A stretch of DNA of 64,000 bases from Skermanella mucosa (GTDB lineage: Bacteria; Pseudomonadota; Alphaproteobacteria; Azospirillales; Azospirillaceae): positions 280,001 to 344,000 of the forward strand of contig NZ_CP086106.1 of assembly GCF_016765655.2 (NCBI RefSeq), given 5' to 3'. The notes under the pieces are model-generated. The model was not told the origin of the DNA and did not search any database. It worked only from the letters and a program-made list of their open reading frames with translations. How positions within the stretch are numbered: position 1 is the stretch's first letter; each line of letters begins with the position of its first letter. Made by a program: the position numbers and the translations under genes. This document shows positions 1 to 10,878 of this stretch, one piece after another.

Positions 1-1911
<1,911 letters not shown>

Positions 1912-2014
1912 CCAACGCGGCGCGTCATGCGCAGCAGCAAGCCCGCAGAACAAAGCATCCGTCGAAGACGCATCGCATCCTCATCACCCGCCTCAAGGCA
2001 CCCGGGCGCTTGGT

Positions 2015-2133
2015 CGACCTGGTGGTCATAGCGAGGGGCCCGCACCCGATCCCATCCCGAACTCGGCCGTGAAAACCCTCCGCGCCAATGGTACTGCGTC
2101 TCAAGACGTGGGAGAGTAGGTCGCCGCCAGGTT
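2015..2133 (+). rRNA. rrf: 5S ribosomal RNA
   Basis: About 119 nt. The two ends pair (gacctgg with ccaggtt), and the interior carries the typical 5S block cccgatcccatcccgaactc and the 3' arm tgggagagtaggtcgccgcc. It follows the 23S end after a spacer of about 100 nt, as expected for a bacterial rrn operon. Confidence 0.95.
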
Positions 2134-2206
2134 CACCAACCGCCCGTATGCCTCCAAGGCAGTAGAAACCGTCACGAATTCTCCCATCACATGTCCCGCA
2201 CCCTGA

Positions 2207-2284
<78 letters not shown>

Positions 2285-2289
2285 GTCCC

Positions 2290-2327
2290 AGCGAAAAGCC
2301 CGGATCTTACGATCCGGGCTTTTCGCT
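2290..2327 (+). terminator. Rho-independent terminator of the rrn operon
   Basis: A perfect 17-bp stem (2290-2306 with 2311-2327) encloses a 4-nt loop just after the tRNA. The descending arm contains a run of four T after GGGC. It is the expected end of the rRNA transcript. Confidence 0.85.
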
Positions 2328-2353
2328 GTTCGCAATCACGGAGTACCGCCCCG

Positions 2354-2887
2354 ATGGGTTTCACGGTCACGCGGCAGATCGGCATCGACGCCGGCCATCG
2401 GATCGCCAGCCACGGCTCCAAATGCCGTCACCTCCACGGTCATCGTTACCTGATCGAGGCTTGTTGCAGGACTGCCTCGGGCGATCTGCGGGCCGACGGC
2501 GAACAGGCAGGGATGGTCCTGGACTTCGGTTTCCTCAAGGAGGAAATGATGGTCCATATCGACGCTCCCTGCGACCACGGACTGATCCTCGACTTCGCGG
2601 ATCACCAGATCCTGTCGATGTTCGCGCCGCCCGGCAGCCGACCCGCCGACTGGCTCGACCATCTCGCGGCCCAAGTCCGCGACCAGGGATACGTGCAGAC
2701 GGCCGATACCGCGCTCGGCCAGAAACTCTATGTGATCCCTTATCCGCCTACGGCGGAATGGCTCGCCAGGCACTGGTCCGAACGCTTGGCGCCCGCAGTC
2801 ATCGCGCGGAGCGATGGCTTGGCGGTGCTGGATCGGATGACCGTCTGGGAAACCCCCAACTGCTACGCGACGTACAGGGCGGACTGA
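2354..2887 (+). CDS. queD: 6-carboxytetrahydropterin synthase (QueD/PTPS family)
   Basis: A 177-residue member of the 6-pyruvoyl-tetrahydropterin synthase family. QueD converts dihydroneopterin triphosphate to 6-carboxytetrahydropterin, an early step toward queuosine and other 7-deazapurines. The zinc ligands and catalytic Cys are visible: H15 in DAGHR, then CRHLHGH with C24, H28 and H30. The conserved end WETPNCYATY is present. It is somewhat longer than the 120-residue E. coli enzyme, as in related alphaproteobacterial proteins. The ATG start lies 26 bases after the rrn terminator. No other queuosine genes are nearby. A PTPS paralogue with another pterin role cannot be excluded. Confidence 0.85.
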   Translation: MGFTVTRQIGIDAGHRIASHGSKCRHLHGHRYLIEACCRTASGDLRADGEQAGMVLDFGFLKEEMMVHIDAPCDHGLILDFADHQILSMFAPPGSRPADWLDHLAAQVRDQGYVQTADTALGQKLYVIPYPPTAEWLARHWSERLAPAVIARSDGLAVLDRMTVWETPNCYATYRAD

Positions 2888-2924
2888 CCCCGTACTGTAC
2901 GTCGCGTACGCCGACCGCGCGTGC

Positions 2925-4256
2925 CTATTCGCCCGGTGCGGGATAGCCCTGCAGTGGGCGCCTCGTGCCGGATGGCATCGGCGCGTTCCGCCGTTCCGTC
3001 GCCGCTGCCCGGCGGGGAGTGAGATAGAGCAGGGTGACCATGATCAGCGTCCAGGTCAGCTCGCTCTGCTCCAGCAGGAACTTCTCCGTCATGCTGTAAA
3101 TCAGCGTGTAGATCATCAGCAGCATATAGAACAGGCCCGCGATGTCGTCGCTCCCGATCAAGCGGGAATAGGCCCGCTTGAAGCCGGTCAAGAACACCAC
3201 CAGGAACAGCCCGAAGCCGATGAAGCCCAATTCCAGCCAGACGTCCAGATAACCGTTGTGGCCGTTGCCGATCGTCGCCCAGATGCGAGCGTACACGTAG
3301 CTCGCACCCTCAGGTGTCCAGAAGGCCCGGTATCCCGCTCCCAGCATCGAGTGGTTCATGCCGGCGGTGATCGCGTGGGTCCAGATGGTGGTGCGTCCGG
3401 TGAAGGTCAGATCGCGGCCGACCGCCTCCAGGCCCACCACGAGGAACTGCGTGACCGCCATGACCATCGCGAAGCCGAGGATCATCAGCGACCCGACGCG
3501 CAGCGACATGGGCAGCCGGGCGCCGCGCAGGAAACGCAGCACGTAGATCAGCAGCAGCAGCACGACGGTCGTGATCCAGGCCGTCCGGGACTGCGACATG
3601 GCCAGCATGAAGGTACACAACCCCAGCCCCGCCCAGGTGAACCAGCGCTGCTTGCCGCCCCGCTCCATCATCAGCAGGCTGAAGATGATGACGCCCAGCG
3701 CCATCATGCGGCCCAGCCTGTTCTTGTGGCCGAAGGACCCGAGCCAGCTTCCCCCCAGCGGCGGACCCTGGTGAATGGTCGAGGTGGGATACAGGATCAC
3801 CAGGATCAGCGACAGCGCCGCTCCCAGCATCAGCGCCCACCCGACCAGTTCCAGCAGCTCGCGGGGCGTGTAGCGCAGGACCAGATAAAAGGCGAAGGTG
3901 GTCGTCAGCGTCAGGGCGACGGCCCGGCGGAAAGTCGCGTCGGGATAATAGGACCACAGGGCCGAAAACAGGGCGAACCCGGTCAGCGCCAGGAGAGCCC
4001 AGTTCCCGATCAGCAGCTTCGGCAGCCGTACGCGCTCGGAGAGGATATACAGCAGTCCGATCGAATAGATCGTCAGCGTCGCGGCCTGGAACTTGATGTT
4101 GCCGGAATCGACCTCGTCCGCGAAGTCGCGGTTCATTTCGATGCCGGACCGGAACGCGAACAGGTACGGGGCCAGCGCCCCTGCCAGGACCATGAGCGCC
4201 AGGATGCAGAAGACCCGCTCCAGGTTGCGCATCAGGTAGAATTGGAAATCGGTCAT
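2925..4256 (-). CDS. O-antigen ligase / polymerase-type membrane protein (Wzy_C)
   Basis: A 443-residue polytopic inner-membrane protein with about ten hydrophobic segments. The Wzy_C signature is in the second half: FTGRTTIWTHAI followed by a periplasmic loop containing the GHNGYLDVWLELG motif typical of O-antigen ligases and exopolysaccharide polymerases. It should join or polymerise lipid-linked glycans at the periplasmic face. The tail after about residue 415 is soluble and basic. It is transcribed away from an acyltransferase gene, suggesting a surface-polysaccharide context. WaaL-type ligase and polymerase roles cannot be told apart from sequence. No strong ribosome site precedes the ATG. 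Confidence 0.82.
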   Translation of the reverse strand: MTDFQFYLMRNLERVFCILALMVLAGALAPYLFAFRSGIEMNRDFADEVDSGNIKFQAATLTIYSIGLLYILSERVRLPKLLIGNWALLALTGFALFSALWSYYPDATFRRAVALTLTTTFAFYLVLRYTPRELLELVGWALMLGAALSLILVILYPTSTIHQGPPLGGSWLGSFGHKNRLGRMMALGVIIFSLLMMERGGKQRWFTWAGLGLCTFMLAMSQSRTAWITTVVLLLLIYVLRFLRGARLPMSLRVGSLMILGFAMVMAVTQFLVVGLEAVGRDLTFTGRTTIWTHAITAGMNHSMLGAGYRAFWTPEGASYVYARIWATIGNGHNGYLDVWLELGFIGFGLFLVVFLTGFKRAYSRLIGSDDIAGLFYMLLMIYTLIYSMTEKFLLEQSELTWTLIMVTLLYLTPRRAAATERRNAPMPSGTRRPLQGYPAPGE

Positions 4257-4591
4257 GCAATGCCATTCAGTCGATCGATGCTTCCCTGGTACAAGCCGCC
4301 CTGAAGCATCGAAAACCGCCAGTACTCATCCCCGGGATAATAGCGAAAGGCCGGCCGTGGCGGCAGCGATCATCCGGGTAAGCCGAATGCCCAAGTTCCT
4401 GTCAGCTTGTGTTGCACCGCAGGAGCAGCTTCATTTTTCCGCCATTATTGCGCGAGGCCGACCGGATCCGGGGTTTCGATCTATCTGAGGGCTATCTGAT
4501 GGTCACCCAAGGGAACGTTGGTGGCACCCCGCAAACCACCGTGCGAAGTGACATCGGACATGCCACAGTCCAGTCTCTTCCAGGGGCCTAA
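4257..4591. other. Intergenic region between divergent polysaccharide genes
   Basis: About 335 bases separate the starts of the ligase and acyltransferase genes. The stretch must hold the promoters for both. I see no convincing operator, RNA gene or conserved small frame in it. Confidence 0.5.
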
Positions 4592-5671
4592 TTGCAAGAT
4601 TTGAGAAATCCTATGGGTGACGACAAGGTCGCGTGGGTGCAATGCGCCAAAGGCATGACGATTTGCCTGGTGGTCTATGGCCATGCCATGTTCGGCGTCG
4701 ATGCGGCTGTCGGGATGGACCCGACTTTCTTCTTCTACAACAATGAGTTTTTCAGCCTCTTCAGGATGCCTTTGTTCTTCTTCGTTTCAGGCATCTTCGC
4801 TTTCCGCAGCATCGCCCGCCCCCTGGACCAGTTCGTCAACCGGACGGTCTTGCACTTCGTCTATGTGTATCTGGTCTGGTGCGTGATCCAGTATGTGTTC
4901 CGGTTGCTCACCGGAGGCATCGGCAACCAGAGCATCGATCCGTATGCGATCCTGCTGATCGCCTACAAGCCGATCAACGTGCTGTGGTTCGTCTATGTCC
5001 TGCTGGCCTTCTTCGTCGTGACGCGACTCCTGCGCCCGGTTCCCTTCTTCATCGTCCTGGCCCTTGCCGGCGGTCTGGCGGTGGCGCATGTGAACAGCGG
5101 GGTCTACGTGGTGGACCGCTTCACCAGCAACTATGTCTTCTTCCTGATGGGCTATTACGGCTCGCAGATGATCCTGGACCGCGCCCGGCAGATCACGTCG
5201 ACGCACGCGATGGTGCTGGTGCCGCTGTTCATAGCGGTGACCTTCGCCCTGATCTATGCCGAACTCCGGCATGTCCAGATCGTCCGGCTGGCGGTCGTCA
5301 TGTTCGCCATCTTCGCCATGATCGCGCTGTGCGTCGTGCTGTCGGAACGGAAGCTGGATGGACTGTTCCTCTACGCCGGCAGCTATTCCTTGCCGATCTT
5401 CGTTTCCCATACCATCGCCACGGCCGGATCCCGCGTCGTGCTGTCCAAGCTGGGCCTCGGCAGCCCGGCGCTTCTGGTGATCGGTTCGACGCTGGGCGGC
5501 ATCATCATGCCGATCATCCTGGCGAAACTGTGCGACCGGATCGGGTTCCCCTGGCTGTTCCGAAAGCCCGCCTGGTTCTCCATCCATTTCCGATCCGACG
5601 ATCCGCCGGCTCGCCGCGAGTCCTCCGAACCGTCCGACCGCCGGCTCGCCGACACTTCCGCCCGCCCTTAG
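4592..5671 (+). CDS. Acyltransferase family 3 membrane protein
   Basis: A 359-residue protein with about ten membrane segments of the Acyl_transf_3 family, which O-acetylates or O-acylates surface glycans. The opening KGMTICLVVYGHAM carries the family's His in transmembrane segment 1, and RMPLFFFVSGIF is the conserved second block. The chosen TTG start at 4592 has AGGGG five bases upstream; an ATG seven codons later (4613) is an equally possible start but has a poorer ribosome site. The last 30 residues are polar and rich in Pro, Arg and Ser. It lies divergent from the O-antigen ligase gene, so a role in decorating a surface polysaccharide is likely. The substrate is unknown. Confidence 0.83.
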   Translation: MQDLRNPMGDDKVAWVQCAKGMTICLVVYGHAMFGVDAAVGMDPTFFFYNNEFFSLFRMPLFFFVSGIFAFRSIARPLDQFVNRTVLHFVYVYLVWCVIQYVFRLLTGGIGNQSIDPYAILLIAYKPINVLWFVYVLLAFFVVTRLLRPVPFFIVLALAGGLAVAHVNSGVYVVDRFTSNYVFFLMGYYGSQMILDRARQITSTHAMVLVPLFIAVTFALIYAELRHVQIVRLAVVMFAIFAMIALCVVLSERKLDGLFLYAGSYSLPIFVSHTIATAGSRVVLSKLGLGSPALLVIGSTLGGIIMPIILAKLCDRIGFPWLFRKPAWFSIHFRSDDPPARRESSEPSDRRLADTSARP

Positions 5672-5686
5672 GCATCGCGCCAAGCC

Positions 5687-5735
5687 GGCAAGGCTTCGAC
5701 CCGGCAAGGTTTCGACCCGGCACGTGGCCGGGTCG
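5687..5735. terminator. Tandem repeat and hairpin between convergent genes
   Basis: Two 16-bp direct copies (5687-5702 and 5703-5718, differing at one base) run into a 9-bp hairpin (5713-5721 with 5727-5735). It sits between the convergent acyltransferase and cytochrome genes and could terminate both. There is no T tract, so intrinsic termination is uncertain. Confidence 0.45.
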
Positions 5736-5743
5736 ATGTGCTG

Positions 5744-6139
5744 TCACTTGGCGGTTTCTTCCTTGAGGTAGGCGATCAGGTTGTTGAGGTCGTCGTCCTT
5801 GCGGACGCCGGCGAAGGCCATCTTGTTCCCCGGAAGGAAGCCCTTCGGGTCCTTCAGGTACTTGGACAGGCTTTCCTCATCCCAGGTGACGTCGGCGTTC
5901 TGGATGGCTTCGGAGTACTTGAAGCCCTCGACCGACCCGGCCTTGCGACCGATCAGGCCGACCAGATGAGGTCCGACGCGGTTGGTTTCCTTATCGACCA
6001 CATGGCATGCGCGGCATTGGTTGAAGACCTTCTTGCCGGCTTCCGCATCCTGCGCCCGGGCGGGTCCGGCAGACAGCATGGCCGTGGATACGGCGGCCAC
6101 CATCAGGCAACCGGAACAGGCGGCGAGCAACTTCCTCAT
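5744..6139 (-). CDS. Periplasmic c2-type cytochrome
   Basis: A 131-residue class I c-type cytochrome. A cleavable signal peptide covers about residues 1-29 (ending GPARA). The single haem motif is CRACH, and the sixth ligand Met is in the NKMAFAG block of the mitochondrial/c2-type fold. It should carry electrons in the periplasm, for example from the bc1 complex to terminal oxidases or denitrification reductases. It appears monocistronic and is convergent with the acyltransferase. Which partner it serves is not visible here, although the window also encodes nitrous oxide reductase. Confidence 0.9.
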   Translation of the reverse strand: MRKLLAACSGCLMVAAVSTAMLSAGPARAQDAEAGKKVFNQCRACHVVDKETNRVGPHLVGLIGRKAGSVEGFKYSEAIQNADVTWDEESLSKYLKDPKGFLPGNKMAFAGVRKDDDLNNLIAYLKEETAK

Positions 6140-6298
6140 TACGACGTCTCCTCAGCAACAACGTGTCCAGGCTCAGCCGCTCCAGGCGGCTGACATGGTC
6201 AGGGTGAACCCCGTGCCAACGTTTTGGGCACCCTTGTTGTTGCCGTGGAATTGGGGCGAATTTCCGGACCGCGTCGCCGGGTCCTGCCACCGGACCGT

Positions 6299-6322
6299 GC
6301 CGCCGGACAAATCTCCGGCGGC
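6299..6322 (-). terminator. Hairpin directly after the flagellin stop codon
   Basis: A 9-bp perfect stem (6299-6307 with 6314-6322) and 6-nt loop start immediately after the flagellin stop codon. There is no T tract. It may stabilise or end the flagellin message. Confidence 0.4.
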
Positions 6323-7312
6323 TCAGACCAGCAGGCTCAGGACCGCCCTGTTGCTGGCCTGGACGATCGCCAGACCCTGCCGCGCCATCTCCTGGCGGAC
6401 CTTGAACGCCTGGAAGCGGGCGCTCTCCTTCGTCATGTCGGCGTCCTGGATGGCCCCCAGCCCGCCTTCCGAGGCGGCGGCGATGTCGTTGTTGAAGCTG
6501 ATGTAGTTCTCGACGCTGCGCAGGTCCTTGAACAGGCCGTTCATCACCCGGCTCAGCGAATCCTCGAGCTGGGACAGCCGGTACGGGCTGCTGCCGCTGT
6601 CGTCGATCATGGCGGCGGCCCGGGCCGCGTCGGGCGTCGGGATGACCTGCTGCTCGGACGGAAAACCCTGGCCGTTCTGCACGAGGTCCTGGCCGGTGTC
6701 GAGGAAGACCTGCCGCCAGGCCTGGGCGATGTCCTCCTTGTTGCGGGCTCCCGCGGTACCGTCCGGATCGGTGAAGCCGGAAAGGGTCAGGCTGCCGCCG
6801 GTCGGGTCCCAGTCGCCGATCGTCGTCTGCCGGCCATCCACATTGCTGACCACCTTGTGAGGGGCGGTATAGATGCTGTTGTAGAACTCCCCGTCCGACA
6901 CCAGCGACGTGCCGTCCTTCATCAGGCCGTTGTAGTGGTCCAGGATCTCCGCGGCGTAACGCTTGTAGCGGACCTCGTAGTTCTCCCGCTCGACGCCGAC
7001 CAGCGAGGTGTCGGCCAGCTTGACCAGCGTCTTCCGTACCTGCGCGGTCAGGGACGACATCACCGAAACGCCCTCGGTCGTGCGGTAGATCGAGTCCTTC
7101 GTGGCGTTCAGCCGCTCGTTCACCGCGTTGATCGCCTTGACGTTGGTGTCGATCCGGATGGACACGGCGAAGGCCGCGCCGTCGGTGTAAGCGTCGACGA
7201 TGTTCCTGCCGGTCGCCAGCCGCGCCTCGGCCGCCTTGGTGTATTCCGCCGCCATGCTGAGCGATCGCAAGGCCGACATCTGGACGGCATTGGTATGGAT
7301 CGAGAGGGACAT
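6323..7312 (-). CDS. Flagellin
   Basis: A 329-residue flagellin, the filament subunit exported by the flagellar type III system. The conserved helical ends are clear: MSLSIHTNAVQMSALRSL with ATGRNI and DGAAFAVSIRI at the N-terminus, and QDADMTKESARFQAFKVRQ then NRAVLSLLV at the C-terminus. The middle (about 120-230) is the short variable outer domain. GGAGG seven bases before the ATG at 7312 fixes the start; an upstream in-frame ATG lacks this. It stands alone among non-flagellar genes, so other flagellar clusters must lie elsewhere. Whether it is the main or an accessory (lateral) flagellin is not determinable. Confidence 0.93.
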   Translation of the reverse strand: MSLSIHTNAVQMSALRSLSMAAEYTKAAEARLATGRNIVDAYTDGAAFAVSIRIDTNVKAINAVNERLNATKDSIYRTTEGVSVMSSLTAQVRKTLVKLADTSLVGVERENYEVRYKRYAAEILDHYNGLMKDGTSLVSDGEFYNSIYTAPHKVVSNVDGRQTTIGDWDPTGGSLTLSGFTDPDGTAGARNKEDIAQAWRQVFLDTGQDLVQNGQGFPSEQQVIPTPDAARAAAMIDDSGSSPYRLSQLEDSLSRVMNGLFKDLRSVENYISFNNDIAAASEGGLGAIQDADMTKESARFQAFKVRQEMARQGLAIVQASNRAVLSLLV

Positions 7313-7489
7313 GGCGAAGCCTCCGAGCTTCTCTACTGACCGCCGGTCGGAAGAAGTTTCCCACGGGCAGGATTCTCCTGCGGGCAATTCTTGCCCCAGG
7401 CAATTTTTGCCCCCCAAGGCTTAAATGTTCGTAAAAAGAGAGGCTTCTTCCGTTGCCGCACCCGGGCCGCGACGCCGCCGGGGAGGACC

Positions 7490-8755
7490 CTACAGGGGCT
7501 CTCCCCGGATCATGCGGGGAAGCTCGCCGACCATCCCCATGGCGTGCCGCATGAAGAATTTCTTCAGCGGGGGCATCCGGTTGACCGCCGCCATGCCGAT
7601 ATCGCGCGCCAGCTTCAGCGGCCCGAAATCGTTGGAGAAGAGGCGCGTCAGCAGATCGGTCACGGTGATCAGCGTCAGGTTGTCGAACCGGCGCCAGCGC
7701 TGATAGCGCGCCAGCGGTTCCATCCCGCCGACATCCAGTCCGAGCCGGTAGGTGTCGACGATCACCTCGGCCAGCGCCGCCACGTCGCGCAGGCCCATGT
7801 TCAACCCCTGGCCCGCGATCGGGTGCATCGCGTGCGCGGCCTCGCCGGCCAGCGCCAGGCGCTGCGCGACGTAGCGCTCGGCGTGGAGCACCGACAGCGG
7901 CCACGCCGACCGTTTGGTCACCACCCGCACCGGCCCCAGCCAGGTGCCGACCCGCCGCTGGAGCTCGGCGGTGAAGGCCTCGTCCGACAGGCCCATGTAG
8001 GCCGGCACCAGGGACTTGCGCTCGCTCCAGACGATCGACGAGCGGTTGCGGGTCAGCGGCAGGATCGCGAAGGGGCCGCCGGGCAGGAACTTCTCGACCG
8101 CGACGCCGCCATGGGGCAGGTCGTGGGCGATGTTGCAGATCATGGCACTCTGGTCATAGTTCCAGGTGGTCACGCCGATGCCGGCCGACCGGCGGCAGAG
8201 CGAATTCCTGCCGTCGGCGCCGATCACCAGCTTCGCCGTCACGGTCCGTCCGTCTGCCAGGACGACCTTCGCGGCGCGGGCGTCGCGCTCGATCCGGGTG
8301 ACGGCGGCCGGGGCGATGTGACGCAGGCCCGGCAGTTCGGCGATGCGGGCGAACAAGGCGCGGCGGATGACGATGTTGTCCGCGATCCAGCCGAACGGGC
8401 CGATGCCGACGTCCTGGTGGTCATAGTGGAGGAACAGGGGCGACTCCTGGTCGACCACCCGGATATCCAGGATCGGCTCGGCGTCGTCGGCCATGTGGCG
8501 CCAGACCCCGGCGCCGTCCAGCACCTGCTTGGAGCAGAAGGCCAGCGCGGTCGTCCGGCCGTCGAAGTCCGTCTCCATCTGGGTGGGCGGAGTATCGCGG
8601 TCCAGGCATACCACCGGCACGCCGGCGGTCGCCAGGGCCGCCGCCAGGGTCAGGCCGGCCAAGCCGCCGCCCACGATCACCACCTCCGTCGTCAGGTCGG
8701 CGGAGTCGGTGCTTTGTGCGGCCGTCACGGGCCGTACGGGATCTGATATCGTCAT
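7490..8755 (-). CDS. ubiH: UbiH/UbiF-family FAD-dependent hydroxylase
   Basis: A 421-residue flavoprotein monooxygenase of the ubiquinone-biosynthesis family. The N-terminal FAD-binding GGGLAGLTLAAAL is at about residue 29, the DG motif is LVIGADGRNSLCR, and the second FAD motif LAGEAAHAMHPIAGQGLN is characteristic of UbiH/UbiF/Coq6. It should hydroxylate the benzoquinone ring of a ubiquinone precursor at the inner membrane. Alphaproteobacteria vary in how many such enzymes they have and which ring carbon each attacks (UbiH, UbiF, UbiL), so the exact position is not assigned. It is divergent from the PII gene. Confidence 0.85.
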   Translation of the reverse strand: MTISDPVRPVTAAQSTDSADLTTEVVIVGGGLAGLTLAAALATAGVPVVCLDRDTPPTQMETDFDGRTTALAFCSKQVLDGAGVWRHMADDAEPILDIRVVDQESPLFLHYDHQDVGIGPFGWIADNIVIRRALFARIAELPGLRHIAPAAVTRIERDARAAKVVLADGRTVTAKLVIGADGRNSLCRRSAGIGVTTWNYDQSAMICNIAHDLPHGGVAVEKFLPGGPFAILPLTRNRSSIVWSERKSLVPAYMGLSDEAFTAELQRRVGTWLGPVRVVTKRSAWPLSVLHAERYVAQRLALAGEAAHAMHPIAGQGLNMGLRDVAALAEVIVDTYRLGLDVGGMEPLARYQRWRRFDNLTLITVTDLLTRLFSNDFGPLKLARDIGMAAVNRMPPLKKFFMRHAMGMVGELPRMIRGEPL

Positions 8756-9394
<639 letters not shown>

Positions 9395-9485
9395 GAGGGC
9401 GGCCGTAAAGAGGGCGACCGTCCCGCCGTCGGTTTCCCGCCGGTGGCTCACCGGCAAATGGGAACGGCGCGGATCGGAGTGGGGT

Positions 9486-9522
9486 GGCCCGGCGGAATGG
9501 CAGTTCCGCCGGGCCTTCTTTA
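9486..9522 (+). terminator. Rho-independent terminator after the PII gene
   Basis: A 12-bp perfect stem (9486-9497 with 9504-9515), 6-nt loop and a T-rich tail (ttcttta). It separates the PII gene from the aminotransferase gene. Confidence 0.85.
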
Positions 9523-9602
9523 TGCAAGCCCCCCGCTTGTACGCGCGGCATGCCGCCGCTACACTCGTTTACGTTTTGTACGAACCTCCGGGATCGACCG
9601 GC

Positions 9603-10829
9603 ATGCTGTCTTCTCCGCTCGTGAACGATCGGCTCGGCCGGTTGAGCGACTATCCCTTCACCCGGCTGGCTTCGCTGCTGGCTGGCATCACGCCGCGCAC
9701 CAACGCGGAGCCCGTCATCATGTCGGTCGGGGAGCCGCAGCACGCGCCGCCCGCCCTGATCGACGAGGTGCTGCGCACCCAGGCGCATCTCTGGGGCAAG
9801 TACCCTCCCGTCGCCGGCACGCCGGAATTCCGCGCGGCGGCCGCCCGCTGGCTCGACCGGCGCTATGGTCTCCCCGCCGGCATGGTCGAGCCGGACCGCA
9901 TGGTGCTGCCGGTCGCCGGCACGCGCGAGGCGCTGTTCCTGGCGGCCCTGCTCGCCGTGCCCGAGTCGAAGGCCGGCCGGACGCCGGCCGTGCTGCTGCC
10001 AAACCCGTTCTACGCGGCCTATGAGGGGGCGGCCGTCATGGCCGGGGCCGAGGCGGTGTTCCTCACCACGACCCGCGAGACCGGCTTCCTGCCCGACCTG
10101 GACGCGCTGTCGCCCGAACTGCTGGACCGCACGGCGCTGTTCTATCTGTGCACGCCGTCCAATCCCCAGGGCGCCGTCGCCGACCGGGCCTACCTGACGC
10201 GCGCGATCGGTCTGGCCCGCCGCCACGGTTTCATCCTGGCGGTCGACGAATGCTATGCCGAGATCTACGACGCCGAGGCGCCGACCGGCGTGCTGGAAGT
10301 GGCGGCGGCCCTGGAGTCGCGGGGGGAAGCGTCCGGCGGCGGGCTTGCCAACCTGCTGGTCTTCCACTCCCTGTCCAAGCGGTCGAACGCCGCGGGCCTG
10401 CGGTCCGGGTTCGTGGCGGGCGATCCCGACCTGATCGCCCTGTTCTCCCGCCTGCGCAGCTACTCGATCGCCGGCACCCCGCTGCCGGCCCTCGCGGCTG
10501 CGGCGGCGCTGTGGGACGACGATGCCCACGTGGTCGAGAACCGGACCCTCTACCGCGCGAAGTTCGACGCCGCCGAGTCCGCCCTGGACGGGCGATTCGG
10601 CTTCTACCGGCCGGCCGGCGGCTTCTTCCTGTGGCTCGACGTGGGCGACGGCGAGGCCGCCACCGCCACCCTGTGGCGGGAGGGAGGCATCAAGGTACTC
10701 CCCGGCGCCTATCTCACCCGCCCCGATGCCGACGGTGTCAACCGCGGCTCCTCCTTTATTCGTATAGCATTGGTCCATGATGCCGCCACGGTCGCGGAAG
10801 CCTGTACACGAATCGCCAAAATCCTCTAA
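9603..10829 (+). CDS. PLP-dependent aminotransferase, class I/II
   Basis: A 408-residue fold-type I aminotransferase. Visible landmarks are [10 protein letters not shown] (substrate carboxylate and PLP region), [10 protein letters not shown] (PLP pyridine Asp) and the Schiff-base Lys in [13 protein letters not shown]; the C-terminal Arg is in SFIRIAL. This sequence type is often annotated as succinyldiaminopimelate aminotransferase (DapC) or aspartate aminotransferase, but substrate cannot be read from sequence. The ATG at 9603 is chosen because upstream in-frame codons lie in the terminator of the PII gene. ftsK starts 49 bases downstream, so the two may share a transcript. Confidence 0.85.
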   Translation: MLSSPLVNDRLGRLSDYPFTRLASLLAGITPRTNAEPVIMSVGEPQHAPPALIDEVLRTQAHLWGKYPPVAGTPEFRAAAARWLDRRYGLPAGMVEPDRMVLPVAGTREALFLAALLAVPESKAGRTPAVLLPNPFYAAYEGAAVMAGAEAVFLTTTRETGFLPDLDALSPELLDRTALFYLCTPSNPQGAVADRAYLTRAIGLARRHGFILAVDECYAEIYDAEAPTGVLEVAAALESRGEASGGGLANLLVFHSLSKRSNAAGLRSGFVAGDPDLIALFSRLRSYSIAGTPLPALAAAAALWDDDAHVVENRTLYRAKFDAAESALDGRFGFYRPAGGFFLWLDVGDGEAATATLWREGGIKVLPGAYLTRPDADGVNRGSSFIRIALVHDAATVAEACTRIAKIL

Positions 10830-10878
10830 ACCTGACCCCGCAAGACCCCGCGCAGCACCAAGGAAGAGCAAGGTACCC